Assembly (NCBI GenBank): GCA_022453515.1
Contig: JAJNNY010000018.1
Location: 620,001 to 684,000 of the forward strand
DNA length: 64,000 nt
Direction of reading: 5' to 3'
Source of the DNA: Astrocystis sublimbata
Taxonomy: Eukaryota; Ascomycota; Sordariomycetes; Xylariales; Xylariaceae
Shown one piece after another: positions 44,302 to 55,173 of this stretch. Both the position numbers and the translations under genes were made by a program. Positions within the stretch are counted from its first letter, which is position 1; every line of letters starts with the position of its first letter. Below the pieces are notes generated by a model. It made no database searches. It was not told where the DNA came from and was given only the letters and a program-made list of their open reading frames with translations.

Positions 44302-45683
44302 ATGTCATCACGAGCATCATCGGAAAGCGTAGAGACCCCTACCGCCTCGCCAAACAGGGGATCTCAACACAGTACATTAGTCGTGCGAGACAGGGGCAGC
44401 GCTACCGATGGCGCATCCAAAAGGAAGCGGACATTGACCAACGGCGCCGGCCCTTCAACCTCGCGGCGTCGCACACGCGAGCCCAACTCCGTGGTAGATG
44501 GAGATGACTTGGATGAATACGACCCGGACCAGCCCATAGAGGAACGGCGCAAGGTACAACGCGGCTATCGGGACCTCCTTCGCAGTTTACAGGAGAACCC
44601 AGATGAGCTGTCCAACCCGACATCCATGTTCCTGAACGACACACTCAGCCGGGCCAATGAACTGTCACATCACGTCAAGCAGACGGGTGAGGCCATCATT
44701 GATTCCAAGTTGCTTGTGGCCGCAGCCGACGCTTCATACCGCAGAGCCGCACGTCTAGCGAACGGCAATGTAGCCCAGGGCATCGACGTGGACGAATTTG
44801 TGTCCAAATGTATCACCTATATGAGGCTCGGTGCAGGCATCGCCGAGGATGACGCACCTGAACTCACATCCACCCAGCAACAGCGGAGGCAGACAGGCAG
44901 GAGGGGCAACGCCGCCGATGACTCGGATGAAGACGAGATAGGCGACGAAGGCGACATGATGAACTGGGAACATCTGGGACGATTCGCCTGTCTGCCCAAT
45001 ATCCGACGACCGGCCGTGCCCGGCTTCCTTCTCGGACCACTCTCAGTTGAACGCAAAGTCCGGAAGGTGGTGAAGCGCAGTGCGCCTTTTAGAGCCGACA
45101 ATCTCCGAGAGACGAGGCCAGAGGTCCTAAATGCCGAGGATGTGCAGCGTGCCGAGAAGAATGACCTCACAGCCATATGCGCCAAGATACTTCGGCGATT
45201 ACAGGAAGTTCAGGACGAAGCGCAAGCGCAAGTCGAGACAGCGTTCGAAAGTAAGGGAGAGGCCGAAGCTCAGAGGTTAATGAGCAAGTTTGGTCTACGG
45301 GATACTGGAGGCATCGATTTGTTGAAATTCGTCGTCAATCCGAAATCATTCGGCCAAACGGTGGAGAATATGTTCTACGTCAGCTTTCTGATAAGGGACG
45401 GTGCCATCCTCATAGAGTTCGACGAGAATGGTCTCCCCTCACTGCGTAAGTTGCTTTGCTCATCACAATCGAACACCTTACTAACAAAAATATAGAACCC
45501 ACAGCCAACCAGGACCCAAGCAGCACCACGAAACGTGATGCGGAAAGACACCAAGCTGTGCTGTCACTTGACATGCAGATGTGGCAGGACATAATAAAAG
45601 CCTTCAACATCACTGAACCCATCATTCCGCATCGTCAGGAGGAGAGCGTCAAAGGACCTGGAGCGCGCGGCTGGTACAGTTGA
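44302..45683 (+). CDS. nse4: SMC5/6 complex subunit NSE4 (delta-kleisin)
   Basis: Two exons: 44302-45445 and 45496-45683; 443 residues. The ATG at 44302 (MSSRASSESVE) is preferred over the in-frame non-ATG codon at 44257. The N-terminal 90 residues are disordered. A kleisin N-terminal helix region begins around RRKVQRGYRDLLRSLQENPDEL (about 98-120), followed by LFN/HVKQTGEAIIDSKLLVAAA-type helices. An acidic linker (DDSDEDEIGDEGD) is next, and the conserved Nse4 C-terminal winged-helix domain (about 330-443) carries NPKSFGQTVENMFYVSFLIRDG and the intron-split EFDENGLPSLQPT. NSE4 bridges the heads of the Smc5 and Smc6 ATPases in the nucleus and is needed for DNA repair and replication restart. 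Confidence 0.93.
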
Positions 45684-46261
45684 CGGACTATACAACTGGC
45701 TGCTATGTTTCTTTTTACCTTTGCCATCCTTTCTGTCTCTTATACCCTTGTCACTGCTCGGCTCTCATCAAAGCGGAGGATCAGTCAAGAAGATTGCTGT
45801 ACAAATACCCTATACATAGATATCATTCGAGCCCGAAGCTCATGTCCGGCTAGCGCTAAATCCTCAAATATTGAACATGCGACTGGGTATATTTGCCGTC
45901 GGCTAATCACAGTCCTCCATTCGCCCTCGACTGAATGTAAGAATAATTATATACCAGTGCTATCACGAGAGCTCCATCTGACCCCCTCCAGCCCCTTTAG
46001 CCACTGACTTCCCACTAAGCAGACTATTAATTTATTCAACAAGCCACTAAGGACATAACCTGCACGAAACGTTTAGACCAGCAAGTCTATTTTACCCTTT
46101 TATCTATTACTAGAACATTTTGTGAAACTAAGAAAATCTATCAGCAGACTAAGAGTAAATATGAACAGACTGTTGAAGGCAATCTAGGCGACATCAAAGC
46201 CAATGCAGTGGGAAGAAAACTCCCCAAGATACATATCAGAGCTGGGAGTAGTTAGCAGACC
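45684..46261. other. Convergent spacer
   Basis: 3' ends of NSE4 (+) and the unrecognised 293-residue gene (-). AT-rich. No gene is seen. Confidence 0.6.
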
Positions 46262-47143
46262 TCAACTCGGCGGGGGGATTGTCTCGGGGTGCATCCATTG
46301 GGCTATGCCAAAATTGCAGTATTTTGTATCAAACTCGTAGTGGTACTGCATAGACCGCCACACCTTAGCCACTTCGATCACTTGCAGCCACTCGCCCATG
46401 CTCTTAGTGGGATTTTCTGGAATACCGTATTTGTAGTCCATCGCGGCCGTCTCAGCGTAAGTGTCAGCCAAGTGTTGTTTGCCGAAGGCTTCCTTGTAAG
46501 ACGCATGGTTGCGGCGCCATTCCACCCATTGGGGGTACTTTTGAGGGGTGTGCCGCATACTTTCTGTTGAAAGCTGCCATACGGTCGCGTTCTGGCGAAA
46601 CAACTCTCTCTCGTGGTCGTTCGTCCAATCGAGATTATGGGTAGGGAGAGGAAAATCTGGCTCGGGGAAGTGTCCCTCCTCAAACATAGCGATGCAGACT
46701 CCAAGAACTCCCCACATGATACTCAGCCGGTAGGTCTCGTCAGCAAGGAATGGTCGCAACGTCAAGCCCAAAAATTCCGAGTTCGCCCAAGAATACACTC
46801 GTGACATGAAAGCGTAGAAGGCGCCGAGTACTTCGTATTGTTCGGGATTGTGACAGTCACCCCCTCCGATCTTTTTTAGTCGAAAGCCATACGGGTTCTT
46901 GTTGAAGTCTTCGAAAGACTTCTCAATAGTGGCGATATGGACCCTGGCTGAAGGTACTCTTTTGTGGACTTCCCAGTACCGGCATTGAAATTCGTAGAAT
47001 GCCAGTCTGACTGCTGGGGACTCGATGAGCTCCAGAAGCGCGATGGGGTCGATCTCGGGGAACCAAACAGCAAGTGCGAAGGCAGGTTTTACGAAATCCG
47101 ATTTCGACAACGTGTCCAACGGAGATTCGTACAAAGCCGACAT
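46262..47143 (-). CDS. Uncharacterised 293-residue protein
   Basis: A single frame; the ATG at 47143 (MSALYESPLDTLSK) is preferred because the sequence upstream in the same frame is AT-rich and leader-like. I do not recognise the family. It is predicted soluble and helical, rich in Trp, Tyr and Phe, with FALAVWFPEIDPIALLELIE, LAFYEFQCRYWEVHKR, an FMSRVYSWANSEFLGLTLRPF helix, and a C-terminal IPENPTKSMGEWLQVIEVAK segment. The high aromatic content and open frame argue for a real gene. No signal peptide or transmembrane segment in the preferred form. The function is unknown. Confidence 0.65.
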   Translation of the reverse strand: MSALYESPLDTLSKSDFVKPAFALAVWFPEIDPIALLELIESPAVRLAFYEFQCRYWEVHKRVPSARVHIATIEKSFEDFNKNPYGFRLKKIGGGDCHNPEQYEVLGAFYAFMSRVYSWANSEFLGLTLRPFLADETYRLSIMWGVLGVCIAMFEEGHFPEPDFPLPTHNLDWTNDHERELFRQNATVWQLSTESMRHTPQKYPQWVEWRRNHASYKEAFGKQHLADTYAETAAMDYKYGIPENPTKSMGEWLQVIEVAKVWRSMQYHYEFDTKYCNFGIAQWMHPETIPPPS

Positions 47144-48873
47144 TGTTAAGAGATAGTAATTAATACGGCAATTGAGGATGGCAGTATGCTGGTTATAAGA
47201 TGCCTTCTGCGGTTGGGATAGTTGATAAATTTGTTTCTTACTCTTGTTTTTGGGAGAGTAGGGGGACAGACGGAAGATCATGATAATCATTTTATATATA
47301 CTTGCAACTGGGCATGCCGCCAGTATCGTAAAAAGAAAGTCTAGATAAACCATGCTATTGTCTGTATTCTCGAATAAAGCTCTTATCGCCTACAGCTCAA
47401 TGGCACTTTATATATAAATATTAGCAATGGGCTGTCTGATTATGAACAATACTTTGTAAAATACTTGTGCTTGTCTAGCAGTGCTCAAACCCCTTGTGGC
47501 TTGAAAAATCCTGTCCTTCTCTTTTTCTTCCCCTCGAAAGAGGGAACACAAGAGAAGGGAGAGAGAGCAAAAAGAAGAGAAAGGAAGGGAAAAACTAGGC
47601 TGGTAACAGAGAAGGAATCGATATTACTACCTACATATTAGTACTCACCCTGAACGTTTGTATAAGGTCGTTTCCAACTCGTACATAGCGCTCAACTACT
47701 TACCTCGGTCTGATCTATAATTGGTCACAATGCCTCTCGCATGGACGACTCTTGAGCTACACTTGCGCAATTATTCTACTCCTGAGCACTTCCAGTGTCG
47801 CATATGCTCGTTATTCAGCCAGATGTACGCAAAGGATAATGTGCTGTATTAGCTACATTTAAGCTTAATCCAATTGCTCCGAAGAAGGAGAAATTTGTTA
47901 TCAAATAGACAAATAAAATAATTGATCTTCAAAGTCCACCAGCCCCTAAGTACATCTTCTCGGGGGCTGTTTGTAGATGGAAGCGCAACACATGCCAGAG
48001 TAGGTTAATCACTGTGCTAAACTTTGATGCAAGATCGAAAATTCTCGCGTCGCATTGGAGTGAGTCATTCTATCTTGAAGTTGATTTTATGTTAGATTAT
48101 CGTTGCAGTCCAACAGTTTCCACACCAAACTACAGTCACTTCCCAGTAGTTGTTACACGGGTCACTTCCGGGCTACCCAAATAGGAAGCCTACGCGCCCT
48201 AGCCTCTGAATATATAGACGATTGGATCAGGGCTACGGATCTAGAAGGTCATAAGGACCTCCGTATGCAGGCGACAGCCAACAGGCATAAGTGAGGCGTT
48301 GCCGCAGACCCGAGGGAGGTCCGAAGCCGGCCTCGAGGGCTGCCAGAAAGAGCATAAATAGAAGGGATTCCTCCAGCCCGGAGTAGAGGCTTTAGGAGGA
48401 CATGGACCCTTTTGTGCCCTAGAGAATTATTAGCTAAATTGAAGTCTATTTCAAGCCCTAGAAATCTAGCCCTTGTTACAGTAGTAACCATTGTGTCCGT
48501 AGTTCATTTTGTTGATTCAAGCATTGCTAGCATCAGATGGAAGACATGGTTCACTCTTTGAGAGTACGGTTGCATGTATCACGATTCGCATTCGGGGTGA
48601 CACGCTGGCAGACAGCATGAAAGAACAATTATTCTTCAAGCTTCCGCAAGTCTTTGCTGCGAGGGTCTGAAGGACGTTATGCCGCATAAGAACAAAGGCT
48701 ACTTGTTACCTATAATCCGAACGCAGATACCATTGCATACGCCCTTTGTGTGAACCAGGCTGTCAAAACTTTACCCATACGGCGCAAATTCGCGCACTAT
48801 AAGCCCTCTCGCCATTTATCCCGACAGACAATCTATGCAAAGTCTATAATCGGATGGTTAACAACAACTCAAG
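47144..48873. other. Gene-free stretch of about 1.7 kb
   Basis: Divergent spacer between the 293-residue gene (-) and the coiled-coil gene (+). Strong purine/pyrimidine asymmetry at about 47515-47600 (CT- then AG-rich). Short frames at 48103-48491 have no recognisable content. Confidence 0.5.
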
Positions 48874-51800
48874 ATGGAGCAGCAAGAACCTCTCTACGAT
48901 AGCGAGGCGTTCTCCTTCGAGCTGGTGCAAGGGTTATTGAAGGCTTTTGATGCTCCAGAAACTGATATAAAGCAAGAAGTTTATGATCAGCTTCAGCGTT
49001 ATATTGAGAGCAGACTTTCGAGTTTCGACTTGAAATATCGCCTTAAGGCACATGAATATGACCTGTCCCTGGCTGAAAATAAACGCCTACACGAATTTCA
49101 CAAAGAAGAAGCGGATAGGCTTCAGCAAGAGGTCGAAACAGAGGTACATATTGTCGAGCAGAAGGCGGAGGAGAGTTCTAAACGATGGAAGGCACAAGTT
49201 GATGAGGTTTCCCGAAGCGCCGATAAAGACAGAGAGAAATACGAAAAGCTGAAAGTCAGACTCCAAAATTCAGAGCACGAAGCTAAGGAGGAGACAAGGA
49301 ATGCCAAAAATGAGACTGCAATAGCGGCAGAAGACCGGGACCAAACCTACTCGCTCTTGCAAGAGTCAAAACAAACAATTTCCCATCTTGAGAAGACTAT
49401 CGCAGAATTATCAGCAGACCTGAGAGATGTTCGACTTGAAGCTGCAAACTGGGAGAGAGAGACACACAACGCTGTGAACCAGAGAGAAGAGCACAAGGCC
49501 GACAACAAAATGCTTCGCCAGGAGGTAGATCCTATCAAGAGCAGGAACCGCAGCCTCACTCAAGAAGTGACGAATTTGAAACGTGACAACAAGAAATTAC
49601 TGGTGAGAAATTCGGAACAGGCTCAAAGGCTCCGGAAACTCGGCGATGAGCTCGCGGCGACAAGAGAGCAAACAAAAAGCCCTGAGGTCATATCACGGCA
49701 ATCAACGCCAACAACTCCGAGTGAAGGACTACGTCAGAACCTCGAGGACCAACTGTATGATGTCAAGACCCCAACTACGTCGAGGTCCGGGAGTGCGATA
49801 TCTGGAAGTGATCCTGAAGAGTTTATGACACCTCTCTTGGGCCAAGAATATGAGGCGTTAAGAAAAGAAAACGACCGGCTGAGGGAATCTATCGAGAAAG
49901 ACCACGTACCACGCGATGTTCACGACAAAGAACTTGATAAAAAAATCAAGGAGCTTGCGGATCTTGAGGTTGAGAGAGATGGTCTCAAGAACGAGACAGC
50001 AAGTTGCGAGACAGAACGGAAGAAGCTGCGAGAGGATTCCGACAAGGACAATGCCAGAATCAGGAATCTCGACTCGGAAATCAAGGCTTTGGAGAAGAAG
50101 ATAAAGGGGTTGGAGAAACGGATCAGTGTACTCGACACAAATTCTCAGCTGCACCAAGAGGATCTGAACAGACATAAAGCTCGAATTGAAGAATACGAGA
50201 AGCAGCTCAGGACCACTAGGGCAAGAATTGTCGATCTAGAGGATTCTGAAAAGGATCAGCAGACCAAGATAGCAAGCCACGAAGCGGAGATCACAAGATT
50301 GGAGGAAGAGGTCAAGACGTCCGACGAGAAGGCGAAAGGAGACGGGGACGATCTTGCAAAGCGGAAAGACCAAATCCAGACCCTTGAGAAGCAGCTCAAG
50401 GTCGAACGAGAAAGAATATCTGATCTGGAAAAAGCCGAACGGGAGCAGCGAACCGAGATAGCAAACCAAAATACCACTATATCGGACCTGAAGAACAAGC
50501 GTGGCACGCAGTCAGGCAACGCGAGTAGCCCTGGGCCGGTAGTAGGGAAGGTAGTAGCGGAAATCGCTAGACTGCAGGAGGAATTGAAGCGAGGACGCCA
50601 AGAATTGGAGGAAATGACAGAGAAGCGTGACAGCGCCTTGCGACGGATCTCGGAAGCTGAAAAAGAACGAGATGATGCAACTTTAGAGCTTCAGTCGATT
50701 GAGTCACTACTTGGACAGCGCGATGAAGCCCAAGACTTCTTAAACGAGGGGTTGTTGGAAGAATCACAAGCTCGTGAACGCCTACGCAGGGCCGTGGAAA
50801 AACTGTTGGATGTCGACATGAACTTAGGTGATCCGGAACTGAGAGACCTCAGCCCGCGGATTCGACAACTGGCCGGGCTTCGACGAGATGCCTTCAAGCT
50901 TCAAGAGAGGCTTATCTCATTGGCAAATCAAGCGGCAGACGACTACCAGGCCGCCACGGGGGAGAAGTTCACCCTTGATGGGTTCGCTTCGGACGCTGAT
51001 GGTCGCCTTCACGTCTCAGCATCCGCAGACTTCGGCAACAGCATCCAGGCACTGTTCGACAATTTCAAGGAACGCATACAGGGAGCCCAGGACGAGTTGA
51101 AGAAGAGCGCAAATGCAGCGGCAGATGACGCCGCGGCGCAAGAGACCATTAAGTCGATGCAAGAACAACTAGACACCCTTGAAAAGAACAACAAGGACCA
51201 CGAGAACAAAGCTAGAGACCTCAATGATAAGATCAGCTCTATGCAAGAACAGATTGACACTCTAGAGGAGAACAACAGAGGCCTTGAGAGCAAAGCCAAG
51301 GACTTCAAGGACAACATCAATACCATGCAAGTGGACATTGACACATTTGAGAGGAAGACCAGGCATCTTGAGAGAAAGGCTAAAGATCTCGAGGACAACA
51401 ACAAGGAGCTCGATACCAAAGCCGAGGATCTTGAAAAGAACAATAGAGATCTTGAGAAGAAGAACAAGGCCCTCGAGAAGAGGGGCAAAGACCTCGAACA
51501 AAGCCTCCAAGCCAGCCAAGACGAAAGTGCGAAATACACCGATCGAGGGTCTAATCACAGCCAGGGCATTAGGGATGTCAGGGCACTTCTCAGGGCGTTC
51601 CTCGCGAAGCCAAAGGTTACATGGGATGACGCCGATGAGCTTTTGAACGAGGTGTGCGCGGTGCAGAAGAGGACGCCTAACGTCACCACATTCAATCACG
51701 AGGGCCAGCTGGCGGCTGCCAGGCTCAAGAACAACATTGAGTCTCTGAAGCTAGAAAGGCAGAATGTTGGGCGACTCGAAGGACTAATTGCAGACAACAA

Positions 51801-53151
51801 GAAGAAGTTGAAGGAATCCAACGCGGAGCGGAAGCGCCTTGTGGCCGCTGAAGCTCGTCTTACTAGCGAGCTGGATGCGCTCCGGCAGAGTCAGTCACAC
51901 GACAGCGCCCAAACAGAAAAGGACCTCGCCGAGAAAATCGGGAACATTTCCGGTGAGATACAGAAACTCAAGGATGAGTCCGAAGAAGAGCGCACCAGGC
52001 ACCGTGAAGAAGTCGAGGAGTACCTTCGGCAGCAGAAGATACAGCAGGATGCCCTGGAAAAGGAGCGTGGTGATCACAAGCAGGAACTGAAACGTGCCAG
52101 AGCCGACGTCAAAGCCGCCAGCGGCAGCAGTGACGACACGATCCAGCATCTCAATAAAGAAATCATCCGTATCGCTGACGAGAAGCAGACTGCCGAGGAC
52201 AGCTGTGCAAAGGAACGCAAACGACTCGAAGCCGAGATCAAACGTCTTGAAAACGAGAACAGGCGTCTCACTAGCGAATTACGGGACCTCCAAGCTGCGA
52301 AGGATCTCGACGAGCAGGCCATTGCGCGGGTCACGGAAGACTTGCGGCGCCGCGACGCAGAGCTAGAAACGATGCGTGCGGCTTTCACTGCGCAAAATAG
52401 CGCCGTCGCCGAGAACGGAGAGCAAGCTCAGGAGTCCCAAGAAGCGCTAGAAAACATGATCGAGATCATGAACGAAGGCTACAAGAAGGTCATGCACAAC
52501 CTCGATCTCATAAATCAAAGGACACCCCCAGAGGGCGTAGTGGCAGCAGAGAAGGCACGCATCATAAAGGCGGCGCGGGAAGAAATCCACAATTACGTGA
52601 TGTTGCTCGAGGAAGCGAGAATGCAGCGGGACAGGTGGGAGGACATAGCCAAGGCAATGGCCAAGGCAGAAAGGGAAGGCCTGGCACGTATACACGAAAA
52701 TGCCGCCGCCGAAACCGCCCGCGCCGTCGCTGCTGCTGTTGCAGCCGCTACCGGTGCCGATGGGGGCAATGCTGGTGCTGCCGCAGCCAACAACGACGGA
52801 GCCGGAGCCAGAGCTGGAGCCGCACCTGGAGCTAGAGCTGGCCGCCGAAGTTTATTGCACAGAGCGATAGCCGGCACCGGCAACTTCATTGGTCACACAT
52901 CTAACCATCTGTTGACCACGTTCCGGTATGGCACCGTCTGGGGTACCTTGGCAGCTACATTCGTGATGATGATGGCTGTGATCGTCGCCGAGGGCAGGCA
53001 ATACGCCGAGTGGCAGCATGCCAACGAGCACAGTCGCGCGTTGTGGATGGTTCAACGAGACCGGCCGAGTATCTGCCTGGGTCCGCCCAACATGGACTAT
53101 TTCTGGCATACTCTCGTGATGTTGCTCTCCGGAAGGTGGATATTCCGCTGA
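48874..53151 (+). CDS. Giant coiled-coil protein with C-terminal membrane segment
   Basis: One uninterrupted exon for 1425 residues from ATG 48874. The first 60 residues are compact (EPLYDSEAFSFELVQGLLKAF). From about 60 to 630 and from about 720 to 1300 the sequence is Glu/Lys/Arg/Asp-rich with heptad periodicity, that is, long coiled coils, broken by a Ser/Thr-rich linker (about 265-310) and by a less charged segment at about 545-570. Three 28-residue (84-base) repeats begin with MQEQLDTLE / MQEQIDTLE / MQVDIDTFE at 51157, 51241 and 51325. Near the C-terminus an Ala/Gly-rich stretch (about 1285-1325) precedes a hydrophobic helix GTLAATFVMMMAVIVAEG (about 1356-1373), a likely tail-proximal membrane anchor, and a short Trp/Arg end with a second hydrophobic stretch. 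This layout fits an organelle- or nuclear-envelope-tethered scaffold (inference). No named family is recognised. Confidence 0.85.
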   Translation: MEQQEPLYDSEAFSFELVQGLLKAFDAPETDIKQEVYDQLQRYIESRLSSFDLKYRLKAHEYDLSLAENKRLHEFHKEEADRLQQEVETEVHIVEQKAEESSKRWKAQVDEVSRSADKDREKYEKLKVRLQNSEHEAKEETRNAKNETAIAAEDRDQTYSLLQESKQTISHLEKTIAELSADLRDVRLEAANWERETHNAVNQREEHKADNKMLRQEVDPIKSRNRSLTQEVTNLKRDNKKLLVRNSEQAQRLRKLGDELAATREQTKSPEVISRQSTPTTPSEGLRQNLEDQLYDVKTPTTSRSGSAISGSDPEEFMTPLLGQEYEALRKENDRLRESIEKDHVPRDVHDKELDKKIKELADLEVERDGLKNETASCETERKKLREDSDKDNARIRNLDSEIKALEKKIKGLEKRISVLDTNSQLHQEDLNRHKARIEEYEKQLRTTRARIVDLEDSEKDQQTKIASHEAEITRLEEEVKTSDEKAKGDGDDLAKRKDQIQTLEKQLKVERERISDLEKAEREQRTEIANQNTTISDLKNKRGTQSGNASSPGPVVGKVVAEIARLQEELKRGRQELEEMTEKRDSALRRISEAEKERDDATLELQSIESLLGQRDEAQDFLNEGLLEESQARERLRRAVEKLLDVDMNLGDPELRDLSPRIRQLAGLRRDAFKLQERLISLANQAADDYQAATGEKFTLDGFASDADGRLHVSASADFGNSIQALFDNFKERIQGAQDELKKSANAAADDAAAQETIKSMQEQLDTLEKNNKDHENKARDLNDKISSMQEQIDTLEENNRGLESKAKDFKDNINTMQVDIDTFERKTRHLERKAKDLEDNNKELDTKAEDLEKNNRDLEKKNKALEKRGKDLEQSLQASQDESAKYTDRGSNHSQGIRDVRALLRAFLAKPKVTWDDADELLNEVCAVQKRTPNVTTFNHEGQLAAARLKNNIESLKLERQNVGRLEGLIADNKKKLKESNAERKRLVAAEARLTSELDALRQSQSHDSAQTEKDLAEKIGNISGEIQKLKDESEEERTRHREEVEEYLRQQKIQQDALEKERGDHKQELKRARADVKAASGSSDDTIQHLNKEIIRIADEKQTAEDSCAKERKRLEAEIKRLENENRRLTSELRDLQAAKDLDEQAIARVTEDLRRRDAELETMRAAFTAQNSAVAENGEQAQESQEALENMIEIMNEGYKKVMHNLDLINQRTPPEGVVAAEKARIIKAAREEIHNYVMLLEEARMQRDRWEDIAKAMAKAEREGLARIHENAAAETARAVAAAVAAATGADGGNAGAAAANNDGAGARAGAAPGARAGRRSLLHRAIAGTGNFIGHTSNHLLTTFRYGTVWGTLAATFVMMMAVIVAEGRQYAEWQHANEHSRALWMVQRDRPSICLGPPNMDYFWHTLVMLLSGRWIFR
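51157..51408 (+). repeat. 84-base (28-codon) tandem repeat inside the coiled-coil gene
   Basis: The starts atgcaagaacaa, atgcaagaacag and atgcaagtggac are spaced exactly 84 bases apart (51157, 51241, 51325). Each unit encodes four heptads, so the coiled-coil register is preserved. The third unit is the most diverged. Confidence 0.85.
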
Positions 53152-55173
53152 TCGTAGCCCCGGGCGGCTGAATCCACTCCGATCGGATCAACATCGACTC
53201 AGCTCATCCCCGAAGCCATGAATGTCAATTGAGTAATTCGCTTGTAATTCTTCGTGTGGGACGAGCATGACCTTATCAGTTATTACTGTTTGGGTAGCTT
53301 GGAGTGAAGAAGGAAAGAGGCAGACGAGGCAGAGTGGGTGGAGGCGAGAGGATTGGGCCGGGATCTGAAGGATTCGGCAGTAGTTCGGTATTCCGATTCT
53401 GGTTAGGTAGTACGGTACTCTGGGAAATTAACATTTTGTATTATTGTATTGTATGGTTCGCGGGCGCAAGGGACGGGCGCAAGGGACTGACCCAAGATCG
53501 GCTGTTGATGGTGAGACTGTTGGTCATTACGAAGGAACATTGTGGTGAAGCCATCGGGAATTGTAAAGTCGCATCAGGGAGAGTAGCATTTATTACTGTA
53601 ACCCATAGGTGAAGGGTAAGATTTGGATCGTCCTGGTTCTTTATTTGTACATAATTAGTAGTTCTGCGATGTCAGCAATGCCAACCAATGACTTAAGCTT
53701 TGGGATGACGAATACTTGGGAAATGTATTCATTATGTTCGGATTATGTTGTTGAGTCGTTAGGTTTTTCAAGGCACAATACGCGTGTAGAAGCATGTATC
53801 TAAGTGATATGACATAGCCTGCCGGCTCCGCTGAGGCGAAGTTCATAAGTGATCCTTACAAATTTGAGATGTAGATAGCAATCTCGTTGGTATCAGATGT
53901 AAAGTGTCCTCATGGGAGCAGTGAACTAACTGGTATAGTCTTGCGATGGCACTCTAACCCAATCCTCGTATACGGAGTTGAACCTGCAAATGAAGATGAC
54001 AAAAAGGACCTCCAATGGCTGAGGTTAAAAGCCGAGAATGGGGCCCACATTCCAAATAACCTAACAATCAACGTCGCGTGGCCAGTGCATGGATTCCATG
54101 GGCTATCGCGTGGGCTTGGCCTATTGGAGCGCATGAAGCCCCTGTGACAGATACTGACGGGTAGCATAGTCTGCATAACCCAGATAGTTCCTGCATCGGA
54201 CCAATATGGCTCTTGGCAAAGCCGTTAACACGGTTATTTTTGGCTCTGGACCTCTCCCGACGAGGCATAGTGGCTCAGTGAGGCAACTTGTTAACAAGGT
54301 ATTTGATAAGAAGCTTACACGTCGGCACATAGGGGTTGGCATAATGGCGGTGCCCTTTGGAACTACTCATGCAGTAACCTTACTCCATAATCACATAGCT
54401 TGGGACTTTTGCAAGCCTAAAGCCATACTAGTCTCAACAACAAGACTCCTACTGGTAGTCCATTATTAAGCTCTACCCGATGGTCCGCACAAGACTTTGC
54501 ATAGGCTTACAGACTGGAAATTTCCGGCAGTAATCGACGCCGTCTTTGGCTTAGCGCCAAGGACTATGCGAAACTGATTCCATTTCGGACATAGCAACCC
54601 AGCTTGACCATTTAGGGGTCGACAACGAAGCTTGGGAGGACTATACTCTTCATGATGTCATGAGACCATCAGCGCCTTTAACTGCCGGTACCGATATCTC
54701 AATCATACTCTTAGGTAATGAAATAGCCTCTGGATAAGGGTTTTCTGCATGTCCAAGCTGTCAAACTACCATTGGCTTAGTAAATGAGATGACCGAACGG
54801 TTCAGTAGCCACGTTAACAGTGGACGCTCCATAGAGAACTCGGCAGCTTATTAGGAACGGCAGGTACTTACCTACGTATCTGAACACCACAGGCGCATTA
54901 CGCGGTTGGCCCCGTATCCTGTCATAATTGCCTTACTTATCAAAGCTGGTAAGCATGGAGAATTGCGGGAACTAACGTTATAAGGAAACTTCCCATGTCA
55001 CTATGTAATCAATCATATGCAGTAACATCACCCAGCCTCGGCCTGGCACTGGTGAAATTCCAAATTTCCACCTAATTTCATTTCGGGACAGCTCTCGTCA
55101 GCACCCACCTACCTAACAAACACGCCAAAACCCTGAAACGGAAGAAAGAGAAGGAGAAAGGGTCCAGATAGTC
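53152..55173. other. Stretch of about 2 kb with no recognised gene
   Basis: Two adjacent plus frames of 86 and 87 codons (53887-54147 and 54206-54469) have protein-like composition but no domain I can identify; they could be remnants of a decayed gene. AG-rich sequence at 55130-55165 is the leader of the DUF4336 gene. Confidence 0.45.

Noticed and set aside
51009..51699. Minus frames of 145 and 176 codons rich in Leu and Ser
   Set aside because: Antisense shadow of the repetitive coiled-coil coding sequence.
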